Source: Nitrospira sp. (GTDB taxonomy: Bacteria; Nitrospirota; Nitrospiria; Nitrospirales; Nitrospiraceae). From it: 64,000 nucleotides of DNA. Each line of letters opens with the position of its first letter. Position 1 is the stretch's first letter. The stretch lies in NCBI GenBank assembly GCA_029865225.1, contig JAOUHJ010000005.1, forward strand, positions 28,130 to 92,129, in the 5' to 3' direction. Under the pieces are notes generated by a model, which was not told where the DNA came from, did not search any database, and saw only the letters and a program-made list of their open reading frames with translations. The position numbers and the translations under genes are program-made. Positions 52,413 to 60,005 of this stretch are shown here, one piece after another.

Positions 52413-52731
52413 AATGTCTCCATTTTCTCAGCCTTCTATCGGAATACCGCCTGCAATGAGTCGTGCCATGATGCGACAAATCCTCACTCCGATGACCGTT
52501 CGGCACGTCACCACATGATCGGAAGATTCGCTCCTCGACCTGAGCCTGAAGGACCAATTGACTCAGATACTCACCGGGGAGGAAGGAAGCAATTGGTGTG
52601 TCTGGGGAGCAACTCGCGCATTTGAGAGAGGTGAGGGCAGGGTCATACCCACCGTTCATGCCCAAACCTTCTGGGGCAAACTACAATGCCCAATGGCCAT
52701 TTTCCCGACGAACCTCCCAGCGTCGCACTCG
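52413..52731. other. intergenic stretch, no supported gene
   Basis: About 319 nt upstream of cheY. One minus-strand frame (52396-52665, 89 aa with a CASCSPDTPIASFLPGEYL segment) is open but overlaps the cheY start and matches no family I know. No sigma-28 or sigma-54 promoter was recognised. It presumably holds the cheY promoter. Confidence 0.4.
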
Positions 52732-52965
52732 TCATGAGGCCTGCTTGGACCGACTGTGCATCCATTCATGAATGTCACGGCGGAGAAAACGCCAATGCTT
52801 TCCAATCTTTGAAGCAGGCAACTCTCCGACCCGCGCAAGCTTATAGACGGTGGATTTCGGAACCCGGAGGAACATGGCCACCTCCATCACAGTCAAGATT
52901 TCCCCGTCCCGCAGGGTGTCGGCTTCCGACTGAGTGGCTGTTGATGCAACTAGGTCGCTATTCAT
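52732..52965 (-). CDS. excisionase/MerR-like small DNA-binding protein
   Basis: A 77-aa protein with a winged-helix excisionase-type domain: EILTVMEVAMFLRVPKSTVY is the first helix-turn-helix, and ELPASKIGKHWRFLRRDIHE is the wing and C-terminal helix. Such proteins are either phage/plasmid excisionases or small regulators. No integrase lies nearby, so a regulator is more likely. It is divergent from the MinD-like gene. Two direct copies of AGGTATCGG lie in the shared upstream region. Confidence 0.8.
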   Translation of the reverse strand: MNSDLVASTATQSEADTLRDGEILTVMEVAMFLRVPKSTVYKLARVGELPASKIGKHWRFLRRDIHEWMHSRSKQAS

Positions 52966-52973
52966 GACACCTG

Positions 52974-53027
52974 AGGTATCGGCGGAGCGGTTTGAAAACT
53001 TGAGCCGGTGCTATACTCAGGTATCGG
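52974..53027. promoter_or_regulatory. two AGGTATCGG direct repeats in a divergent promoter region
   Basis: AGGTATCGG occurs at 52974-52982 and 53019-53027, 45 bp apart (about four helical turns), between the small DNA-binding protein gene and the MinD-like gene. A possible binding site for the neighbouring regulator, not proven. Confidence 0.4.
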
Positions 53028-53142
53028 ATGTGGCGCCCCCTTCGTTGCTACTGTGTCCGGATGGGGCAGGTTTCTTCAGAATTCCCATCTGTGAGCCGAT
53101 GAAGATGTGGCACTCTGCTATTACCGGTAGAAACTGATCGCA

Positions 53143-54042
53143 ATGGGACACACTATCTCTATTGCATCTGGAAAAGGTGGGGTTGGCAAAAGCGTCGTCG
53201 CAGCCAACCTCGCACTGGACCTAGCGAGGAAAGGCAAGCAAGTCGTGCTCGCGGATCTCGATGTTGGAGGAGCAGACGCTCATGTGCTCTTCGGCCATCT
53301 CCATCCGACACACACTCTGACCGATTTTCTCACCCATCGAGTCGAACGGTTGGATGACGTTGCTCAACGCCTTCCCATTCATCGCACCTTGCGGATTATT
53401 CCGGGAACCGGGGACACACTGGCAACAGCGAATATGTCCTATTCGCAGAAAACACGGCTCATCCGGAATTTCGAAGAAATCCATGCAGATGTGATTATCG
53501 TCGATATCGGAGCAGGTACCAGTTACCATGCACTCGATTTTTTTCTGATGGCCGACCATCATGTTGTCGTCGCGACGCCAGATCCCACCTCGGTCCTGGA
53601 TCTGTATCGCTTTATCAAGCTGGCCGCCATTCGTCGTGTTCTCTCCATGTTTTTGATGCGCGATGTCATGGCGGAGGGACTTGCCAACCGAGATTACTGC
53701 AGCGTGGAGGAAGTTCTCGAGGTCGCCGGCAAGACCGACGAATCAGGGCGAACGATCGCCGAATCGACATTACAAGCTTTTAAGCCTGCCCTCGTCCTTA
53801 ATCGCGTATCGGGACGTGCCCGCGTCAACGTGCCGCAGCTGAAGAAGTTACTCAAAGACTACGTCGGTGGCGATTTAACTCTGTTGGGTGAGATTCCGGA
53901 AGATCCTGCGATGGAGCAAGCCGTACGCGCATACACCCCTGTCATACAACACGCTCCGTCCTCTCCAGCTGCAACGGCGTTGACAAAGATGGGAGAGACT
54001 CTGCTCCACATGCTGTCGACTCCTTCTACTCGGGCGGCCTAG
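53143..54042 (+). CDS. MinD/FlhG-like P-loop ATPase
   Basis: A 299-aa ParA/MinD-family ATPase. The deviant Walker A motif is GKGGVGKS at residues 10-17, the second motif is LADLDVGGAD, and DVIIVDIGAGTSYHALDFFL holds the third. C-terminal residues continue past the usual MinD core (ALVLNRVSGRARVNVPQLKK). Located among flagellar and signalling genes it is probably of the FlhG type, which sets flagellar number and placement, but no flhF is in view. Convergent with the PilZ gene. Confidence 0.82.
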   Translation: MGHTISIASGKGGVGKSVVAANLALDLARKGKQVVLADLDVGGADAHVLFGHLHPTHTLTDFLTHRVERLDDVAQRLPIHRTLRIIPGTGDTLATANMSYSQKTRLIRNFEEIHADVIIVDIGAGTSYHALDFFLMADHHVVVATPDPTSVLDLYRFIKLAAIRRVLSMFLMRDVMAEGLANRDYCSVEEVLEVAGKTDESGRTIAESTLQAFKPALVLNRVSGRARVNVPQLKKLLKDYVGGDLTLLGEIPEDPAMEQAVRAYTPVIQHAPSSPAATALTKMGETLLHMLSTPSTRAA

Positions 54043-54066
54043 TGCAGAATGTTCAGGATGGCGCCC

Positions 54067-54675
54067 CTAGTTCGGAGCTTTTTGACGCGATCTCAGCCGT
54101 TCCGCCTGTGTTTGAAGAATGTGCCGGATCAGATGCTCCTGATCGTCTGGCTTGAGATCGACAAACTCCGTCGCGATCATGAACCCATGACCCTGTGCCA
54201 ACGGCTCCGATCGGATTACTCGGACGGTGCTCTGAATCGGAGTAAACGGGGGTAGAAACAGCTTGAGCATGAGCTGATCACCACTTACGAAATCCCGGGA
54301 AGCCGCAAATCCCACTCCTCCCCCACTCAAATTGACATCCGTTAGTCGAGCAATGTGGACTGTCTCTGGTCGGCTGGCAGCTAAGGAGTTCAATATGACC
54401 TCGAGGAGATAGTCCACCTTCATGATCCAGGGCAGCATCGGTGAGCCCATCACCGATTCGCCCGAGCGAGCAAGCAGTTCTGCCGTGGGTTTCATCACCG
54501 CTTCAGAAATCGACTGAGCAGTCGGAGGTCCCACCGTTATGGGAAGGACACTCCCCGACTCGGTCAACATGCGATATTCCATCAATATGCGATCGTCGAT
54601 TCTGATCCATTCGCGCCGTTCGTCCTGCGACATCTCGACCGGCGGATGCGACGATGTCATCTCAGATGAAGTCAT
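54067..54675 (-). CDS. PilZ-domain protein
   Basis: A protein of about 202 aa starting at the ATG at 54675 (GGAAGG upstream). It carries a PilZ domain: the RxxxR-type N-terminal arginines in RREWIRIDDR and the DxSxxG-type motif in DVNLSGGGVGF. Together these bind c-di-GMP. There is a pre-PilZ part with helices (QSISEAVMKPTAELLARSGE). It is encoded 14 nt past the end of a degenerate GGDEF gene, so the two may act together in c-di-GMP control of motility. Confidence 0.85.
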   Translation of the reverse strand: MTSSEMTSSHPPVEMSQDERREWIRIDDRILMEYRMLTESGSVLPITVGPPTAQSISEAVMKPTAELLARSGESVMGSPMLPWIMKVDYLLEVILNSLAASRPETVHIARLTDVNLSGGGVGFAASRDFVSGDQLMLKLFLPPFTPIQSTVRVIRSEPLAQGHGFMIATEFVDLKPDDQEHLIRHILQTQAERLRSRQKAPN

Positions 54676-54694
54676 GGCCACCTTCCGATCGACG

Positions 54695-55816
54695 TCATGC
54701 TGCCAAGCTTAGTGCAGCAGCACAGGCTAATGCCGGCGGTTGAGGGACATGGATGGCAACGCAGTTCCTTCCTTGAGCCTTCGCTTCCCTCAATGCAGCC
54801 CCGGCAATCGTCATCCAATCCAAGCTCGAAGTGACACCGAGATCCGGAACCGCAGCTAAGCCGATGCTCGCTGTGGTACGAACCTGCCCCGATTGACTGA
54901 CAAACAGGTGGCGCTCAATATGCTCTCGCAATCGCTCCGCAAGATGACGGGCCTGCCGCCTCTCAGTATGCGGGAGCACCACTCCGAATGTGTCACCTCC
55001 GCATCGCCCCACGATATCACTGTCGCGCACCATCTCGCGTATCACATCGGCTGCCGATCGGAGCACATGATCCCCCGCTTCGTGGCCAAGGCGGTCATTG
55101 ACCGTTCTGAAGTAATCGAGTCCGATCACTAACAGACAAGCCGTGACTCTGTAGCGTTGCCCGATTCGCAATTCGCGGGTCAAGGCACCATCCAATGCGT
55201 GGGTATTGAGTATGTCGGTCAAGGGATCGCAACGATCGAGGTCTCGTCGAAATCGACGAGATTCTGCATTCCGAAAAGACACCGCCAGGACCGTGCCAAT
55301 GATGTGAAGTACCTGTCTCTCCCACTCGGTGAACGACTCGTTGCCGTTTCTCTGAACAAAGAACAGACCTACCTCTTCCTGTCCTAATGCCAAGGGTATT
55401 TCATGGGCGTTCGTCGGTTTTTCATCCGGCTCGATGAGCGTGCATGCCGAACTTGGTACGAGCGAGAGATGTCGGGAACGAGCCGGCCGTCGAGACCTTA
55501 CGAGCTGAGGCGTATCAGGAGCCACATGACCGAGCCGTCGAAGGAGGTAGCGACGGATACGTGCCTCTGTTTCTCGACCCTGATCACTTGACCAGAGTCG
55601 GACATGTTCACAACTTGATCGAACGATTCCGATCGCATCAGTGGAGATCAGCTCGTGCAATTGCCCTGTGAGAGTCTTGACTATTTCATTTTCGTCTTGG
55701 CAGGCAACTACCGCGGCAAGCAACTGATGGAGCGATTCCAATTGCTGGTTGGTCGAGAGCAGCTTGTGACCGGGTGTTCGTTGTAGATTGGCTGAAGGCA
55801 GCTCCTGGCTTGCCAT
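54695..55816 (-). CDS. GAF-like + degenerate GGDEF protein
   Basis: A 373-aa cytoplasmic protein. The N-terminal half (about residues 25-185) is GAF-like, with LHQLLAAVVACQDENEIVKT and GTVLAVSFRNAE. The C-terminal GGDEF domain (from DPLTDILN at 197) has GGDTF instead of GGDEF at 273-277, and G-L-D-Y-F where D-x-D-x-F is usual, so a metal-binding Asp and a catalytic Glu are missing. The RxxD inhibitory site (Arg264-Asp267) is intact, five residues before it. It is thus more likely a c-di-GMP receptor than a cyclase. Confidence 0.85.
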   Translation of the reverse strand: MASQELPSANLQRTPGHKLLSTNQQLESLHQLLAAVVACQDENEIVKTLTGQLHELISTDAIGIVRSSCEHVRLWSSDQGRETEARIRRYLLRRLGHVAPDTPQLVRSRRPARSRHLSLVPSSACTLIEPDEKPTNAHEIPLALGQEEVGLFFVQRNGNESFTEWERQVLHIIGTVLAVSFRNAESRRFRRDLDRCDPLTDILNTHALDGALTRELRIGQRYRVTACLLVIGLDYFRTVNDRLGHEAGDHVLRSAADVIREMVRDSDIVGRCGGDTFGVVLPHTERRQARHLAERLREHIERHLFVSQSGQVRTTASIGLAAVPDLGVTSSLDWMTIAGAALREAKAQGRNCVAIHVPQPPALACAAALSLAA

Positions 55817-55834
55817 TGTCCGTTCCTAGTTCGA

Positions 55835-56161
55835 TTAGGCTTCCATGGACATCGCCTCAGGTGCCATCGCAGGTACCCCTAATCGTTGACGTAGCCCTTG
55901 TAATCGGCGTTTCGTCGCCGCGGCTTCCCCTAACAGCGATGCCAGCAAGGCCTGTGTGGTCTGTACGTGGTCGCAAACCTGGCGATCCAACTGTAACAAT
56001 TCTTCTCCCTGTTCGAGTGCGGGTTGCATCGTTTCCAAGAGATTTCCCCGGTCTCGGTAGCATTGGATGACAACATCCCATTGCCCTGATCGAGCGGCAT
56101 CAACGGCAACTTTGGTGAGTCGCTCGATCTCGGACGTATGGTTAGGCCTCGGAGAATTCAT
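55835..56161 (-). CDS. FliT-like flagellar chaperone
   Basis: A helical protein of about 108 aa starting at the ATG at 56161 (GGGAG upstream; a longer frame begins at 56209). The pattern EIERLTKVAVDAARSGQWDV followed by VIQCYRDRGNLL and helices to the end (KRRLQGLRQRLG) is that of FliT-like proteins. It lies directly downstream of fliS, where fliT usually is. It would act as a chaperone for FliD. Homology is weak, so the call leans on position. Confidence 0.6.
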   Translation of the reverse strand: MNSPRPNHTSEIERLTKVAVDAARSGQWDVVIQCYRDRGNLLETMQPALEQGEELLQLDRQVCDHVQTTQALLASLLGEAAATKRRLQGLRQRLGVPAMAPEAMSMEA

Positions 56162-56184
56162 CGTACTCCCGCCATGCGAGGCTG

Positions 56185-56553
56185 CTACTGGGCAGCGACT
56201 TCGCGCCATGCTTCACGCAACGTGATCAGGCAGCGGAGAGGCCCTTCCAGCCTCCGCTCATTGTTCCGAGCATTCGCTTCAACCAGCTCTGCCATCATGT
56301 AGTCGTACAATCTCCGTAACGATCTCGCGATGGCTCCGCCTTGCTCATGATCCAGCACACTGTTCAGCTCTCCAATAATGGCGATGGCTCGCCCAAGGTG
56401 TCGTGCCTTCTCTCGAACATTATTCACCTGAATCTCTCGCCTAGCTATTTCAATCGACTGAATCGCACCGTCGTAGAGCAACACAACCAACTGGACGCCG
56501 GAGGAGGTCACGACTTGGGTCTGTTCGTACTGACGCGCGTACTGGGTGAGCAT
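56185..56553 (-). CDS. fliS: flagellin chaperone FliS
   Basis: A 122-aa helical chaperone that binds flagellin in the cytoplasm and prevents premature polymerisation. The N-terminus YARQYEQTQVVTSSGVQLVV, then LLYDGAIQSIEIARRE, is diagnostic of FliS, and the following LDHEQGGAIARSLRRLYDYM matches its conserved core. It overlaps the FliT-like frame slightly and follows fliD by 11 nt. Confidence 0.93.
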   Translation of the reverse strand: MLTQYARQYEQTQVVTSSGVQLVVLLYDGAIQSIEIARREIQVNNVREKARHLGRAIAIIGELNSVLDHEQGGAIARSLRRLYDYMMAELVEANARNNERRLEGPLRCLITLREAWREVAAQ

Positions 56554-56564
56554 AGCCGATTATC

Positions 56565-57971
56565 CTAGTTTTGTGATTGATTGGACGAAGACTGGGATTG
56601 AAGGAAGCTACTTTGCCCCTGAAGCTGTCGTAAGAGTCCATCCAGCGCAGCGAACTGGCGCCTGAGTCGTTCTTCATAGCGACTCACGGCATCTTCCTGC
56701 CTGGCGATGTCGTCACCAACCCGCGTTATCTCGCTCGTTAAGCCATTCTTGCGAAGCGTGAGAGCTCCGCCTACGACGTCGTTTAACGCATCCACAGTCG
56801 ATACGAGCGATTGGGCCAAGCCCGCTGCCGAGCCCTGATTGACGAACAATGCTTTGACCGCACCGTAATTCGTGTTCAGCGCGGTGGTCAGCTGTCCATC
56901 ATCCACCGCAATGGTCCCGTCCCGTTCAGTCTTGAAGCCGATCTGTCCGACGCTTGTGTACGTGGTGGCGCCATTCACGGAAGACGAGAGAGCGGTTCGA
57001 AGTTGAGCAATTACTGTTCTAGCGGAGGATTCATTGAAGAAGACTCCACCTTGCTTCGTCGCAACGTCGTAGGTTGACCGCTCATTGATAAATTTCACGA
57101 CCTCATTGTATGCGGTTGCCAAGGCCTTGATGTTCGTCTTAACGGCATTCACGTCCTGAGACAGGCTCACCTGGACCGTCTCCGCTCCCGTCGTCTTGGT
57201 GAGCGTCAGAGAGAGTCCTGGGATGGCATCAGTAATCGTGTTCGAACTACGCTCAATCGTTAACGGATCAAGTGACTGATCTCCAATCTGGACCTGTGCA
57301 TTCTGGGCGGCAGACAATGTATCAATTCCTCCGGTGCCGCTCCCATTCAGAAGATCCAAATCCGTGCCGTCAGCAACGATGGTAATGGCGTTATCACTGC
57401 CTGTGTTGTTGGACGACAACGCCAACCGGTATGATGGGGCTGCCTCCGTTCCGGTATTGATCAGCGAGGCCGTCACTCCCGCTCCGAGGTCATTGATCTG
57501 GTCCCGCAAATCCGCCAGTGTGGCGGTCGATCCCAAATTCACGGTTTGGTTTGATCCGGACCCTACTGTGAAGGTGAATGTGGCCGATCCGCCACTGACG
57601 ATGTCGGCGGTCTCTGATGGCGCCGCCTTGGCTGCTTTACTCACGATCTGATGAGACTGTGCAAGCTGAACGACCCGCACACTGTAGGTCCCCGTTGCCC
57701 CGGAAGAAGAGGAGGAGGCCGACAGCACCGTCGAGTCGCTGACGGATACCGTGGTACGATCGAACGAGGTCGAAAGCCTGAGCGCCTCGGCGGCGCTCTG
57801 CAACGCCGCCACTTTAGTGCTCACCGTAGTCAAATCCGTCAGCTTGGCATTGAGGTCCGTTCGTTTCTTGGTCAGGCGATCAACCGGCAGTTGAGCCACC
57901 TTCACCAGTTGATCGACGACCTGTCCAAAATCCAGCCCGTTCCCTAGGCCTCCGAAACTTATCGTCGGCAT
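56565..57971 (-). CDS. fliD: flagellar cap protein FliD
   Basis: A 468-aa filament cap protein. The N-terminal export/polymerisation region ISFGGLGNGLDFGQVVDQLV is typical, as are the Ser/Thr/Ala-rich middle domains with SSGATGTYSVRVVQLAQSHQ and the coiled-coil C-terminus (GDDIARQEDAVSRYEERLRR). Length is in the normal range. It follows flaG and precedes fliS; all three share the strand and spacing of an operon. Confidence 0.93.
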   Translation of the reverse strand: MPTISFGGLGNGLDFGQVVDQLVKVAQLPVDRLTKKRTDLNAKLTDLTTVSTKVAALQSAAEALRLSTSFDRTTVSVSDSTVLSASSSSSGATGTYSVRVVQLAQSHQIVSKAAKAAPSETADIVSGGSATFTFTVGSGSNQTVNLGSTATLADLRDQINDLGAGVTASLINTGTEAAPSYRLALSSNNTGSDNAITIVADGTDLDLLNGSGTGGIDTLSAAQNAQVQIGDQSLDPLTIERSSNTITDAIPGLSLTLTKTTGAETVQVSLSQDVNAVKTNIKALATAYNEVVKFINERSTYDVATKQGGVFFNESSARTVIAQLRTALSSSVNGATTYTSVGQIGFKTERDGTIAVDDGQLTTALNTNYGAVKALFVNQGSAAGLAQSLVSTVDALNDVVGGALTLRKNGLTSEITRVGDDIARQEDAVSRYEERLRRQFAALDGLLRQLQGQSSFLQSQSSSNQSQN

Positions 57972-57992
57972 CTCACATCCCTGTGTGTCGGA

Positions 57993-58352
57993 TTAGACAT
58001 GTTCCTCAAACAACAGCCCTTTGTGGTTCGCCAAGTTTTTGGCCAGATTGATCACCTCCTGAGGAGGGATCTGCCGAATCACCTCTCCCGAGTCTCCCTT
58101 CAAGATCTTGACGACGACTCGTTGAAGTTCTTGATCCACTTCGATCTGCAAGTGTGAACCCGATTGCTGCAGAGCTTCCCTCACCTTGCCCACGGCTTGT
58201 TCAAGCGCAGCTCGCTGCGTCGATGACGCGGGAGTGAACTCTGAACTCCCTGCATGCTCAGCCGCACGCGTATTCGTGGGAGGAGCCTCGGTGTGGCTCC
58301 TACGGTTGGCAGTGGTCGGGAGATCCACCTTGGATGTTACATTGGTGATCAT
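57993..58352 (-). CDS. flaG: FlaG-family flagellar protein
   Basis: A protein of about 119 aa. I start it at the ATG at 58352, which has GGGGGG AATC in front; an earlier in-frame start at 58397 would pass through the hairpin after fliC. FlaG-type features are the disordered N-terminus (RSHTEAPPTNTRAAEHAGSS) and the C-terminal segment LQIEVDQELQRVVVKILKGD, then VIRQIPPQEVINLAKNLA. Its role is minor control of filament length. It links fliC to fliD. Confidence 0.87.
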   Translation of the reverse strand: MITNVTSKVDLPTTANRRSHTEAPPTNTRAAEHAGSSEFTPASSTQRAALEQAVGKVREALQQSGSHLQIEVDQELQRVVVKILKGDSGEVIRQIPPQEVINLAKNLANHKGLLFEEHV

Positions 58353-58384
58353 GATTCCCCCCCTTGTATCACCTCGTTCACCGG

Positions 58385-58410
58385 GCCCCTCTCCCAACTA
58401 GGAGAGGGGC
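58385..58410 (-). terminator. hairpin between fliC and flaG
   Basis: GCCCCTCTCC (58385-58394) pairs with GGAGAGGGGC (58401-58410) over a 6-nt loop, 20 nt after the fliC stop. No U-run follows, so it is probably a partial terminator or an mRNA-stabilising stem that keeps flagellin mRNA abundant relative to flaG-fliD. Confidence 0.6.
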
Positions 58411-58430
58411 GGTGGACGACGTGCTGCCAA

Positions 58431-59258
58431 TTATCCTCTGAGTAACGCCAGCGCCTGTTGCGGCAAGGTGTTGGCTTGTGCCAGCGTCGCAATACCAGCC
58501 TGCACCAGGATCTGGTTCTTGGTGAAGATCGAGGTCTCGAGTGCGATATCGGCATCACGGATCCGTGATTCAGCAGCCGTGAGGTTTTCACTCGTGACCT
58601 GCAGGTTTGCAATGGTTGCTTCAAATCGGTTCTGAATCGAACCGTATTCGGCACGTGCTGTGGCAACCGCACTAATCGCATTGTCGATATTCGCCAACGC
58701 GCTCGTCGCATTGGCGGATGTGGAAACGTTCACCGAGGACAACCCTAACGAGCTCGTCGTGATGTCGTTAAGATCCAGACTCAGCGTGTTCCCGGATCCA
58801 CTCCGGAACCCGATGGCAACGGAGAAGCTGATCGTCGAGCCGCTTGTGAGCGCCTGACCGTTGAATTCCGTGACCTGGGCGATACGATCGATTTCAGAGC
58901 GTAGGGCAACAAACTCCTGATCGATGTAGGAACGTTCCGTATTGCCCACCGTTCCGCTCGCGGACTGTGAAGACAACTCGCGCAACCGGGCCAGCAAGGA
59001 CCCGATCGTGGCGGCAGCACCGTCGGCGATCTGCGTCAGACTGATGCCGTCCGACGCATTTCGAGTGGCCTGGTTGATGCTGCGAATTTGAGCCCGCAAG
59101 GACTCGGACAACCCAAGGCCGGCGGCGTCATCTGCAGCTCGTGTCACCCGAAGACCGGATGACAACCGTTCGACCGAACGGTTCAGACTCAGGGTGTTAA
59201 TCGAGAGGTTCCGCTGAGCCGCGATGGACGCGGGGTTATTGTTAACGATAAGAGCCAT
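58431..59258 (-). CDS. fliC: flagellin FliC
   Basis: A 275-aa flagellin. The N-terminal D0/D1 region ALIVNNNPASIAAQRNLSIN, then SGLRVTRAADDAAGLGLSES, and the C-terminal ALETSIFTKNQILVQAGIAT, then LAQANTLPQQALALLRG, are canonical. The central domain is short, so the filament surface is small. AAGGAGGAAGGGC precedes the ATG. A sigma-28 promoter lies about 100 nt upstream. Only one flagellin gene is visible here; glycosyltransferases lie immediately upstream. Confidence 0.96.
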   Translation of the reverse strand: MALIVNNNPASIAAQRNLSINTLSLNRSVERLSSGLRVTRAADDAAGLGLSESLRAQIRSINQATRNASDGISLTQIADGAAATIGSLLARLRELSSQSASGTVGNTERSYIDQEFVALRSEIDRIAQVTEFNGQALTSGSTISFSVAIGFRSGSGNTLSLDLNDITTSSLGLSSVNVSTSANATSALANIDNAISAVATARAEYGSIQNRFEATIANLQVTSENLTAAESRIRDADIALETSIFTKNQILVQAGIATLAQANTLPQQALALLRG

Positions 59259-59356
59259 TGCCCTTCCTCCTTGAAACTAGAACACCATCCGTTGCTGTGC
59301 TTCCGACATCCGTGCAGAAGCCGTATTCCATTACGCCCTTACGTGGCGTGCCTGTC

Positions 59357-59383
59357 TTATCGGCCAATCCCACGGGGACTTGA
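59357..59383 (-). promoter_or_regulatory. sigma-28 (FliA) promoter of fliC
   Basis: On the minus strand TCAA (59383-59380), a 15-nt spacer and GCCGATAA (59364-59357) match the FliA consensus TAAA-N15-GCCGATAA with one mismatch. Transcription would start near 59350, leaving a leader of about 92 nt before fliC. Confidence 0.85.
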
Positions 59384-59432
59384 GCCTCCAGACCAACCAC
59401 CAGAGAGCGGAGGAACTGCTCTGCAACGGTAT

Positions 59433-59978
59433 CTAACGGATATCGGCGTTTTCGGAGGAAAGCCTCGGTAGGATTTCATATTCGAGCAGATCGGCCATAC
59501 GAACCGTATCACTGAGCTGTCGTGCGGCAAGCAGCTCCTCGATCCATTTGGCCTTGTCGCTGACCATCGAGTCAGCTTTGGGATCCGACGCCTGGTTGCC
59601 GATCAATTCCAGAAGATCGGCCACCTTCCCCAACCACCGATCCAGTAAGGGGAGCTCCTGCTTGCCCAGTCGAAGCTGACGTGCCAGGGAGCTTCCTTCC
59701 TGAACGACCAGTTCTCGGTATCGACGGATTGCACCACAGGCATCTTGGATGATCTCCTCTTGCGTACGTGACGTCGCGACGAGGTTCCCGAACTTGGCGG
59801 AAGATTCTTTCAGTAATCCTGGATCCAGATCGCGGTCAGTCAGCCGGCGCCGATCGAGCATCATGGTCGTCACAATACGCGCTTTCGCATGAGCACGCTC
59901 GCTCAACTCGGCAAAGACCTCCTCCAATGACGCGTCGGTCGGCGCCACCCATTGATCATCATCTAATCTGATCTGCAT
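59433..59978 (-). CDS. uncharacterised 181-aa helical protein upstream of fliC
   Basis: A 181-aa protein with no recognised family. It is predominantly alpha-helical with Arg/Glu/Lys-rich stretches (ELSERAHAKARIVTTMMLDR, then LARQLRLGKQELPLLDRWLG). There is no signal peptide or membrane segment. The ATG has AAGGAGACATCTC in front. It lies between the glycosyltransferase gene (28 nt upstream) and fliC, in the same direction, so a role in flagellin production or modification is plausible. The fliC promoter lies between its end and fliC. Confidence 0.7.
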   Translation of the reverse strand: MQIRLDDDQWVAPTDASLEEVFAELSERAHAKARIVTTMMLDRRRLTDRDLDPGLLKESSAKFGNLVATSRTQEEIIQDACGAIRRYRELVVQEGSSLARQLRLGKQELPLLDRWLGKVADLLELIGNQASDPKADSMVSDKAKWIEELLAARQLSDTVRMADLLEYEILPRLSSENADIR

Positions 59979-60005
59979 GAGATGTCTCCTTCTTCCCAGC
60001 GAGAT

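Noticed and set aside
52396..52665. 89-aa minus-strand frame upstream of cheY
   Set aside because: Overlaps the cheY start, which has its own ribosome site, and shows no recognisable family.
52732..52965. Prophage or integrative element signalled by the excisionase-like gene
   Set aside because: No integrase, attachment-site repeats or phage genes nearby; a small regulator is the simpler reading.
53110..53142. TGGCAC upstream of the MinD-like gene as a sigma-54 promoter
   Set aside because: No GC doublet at the correct distance downstream.
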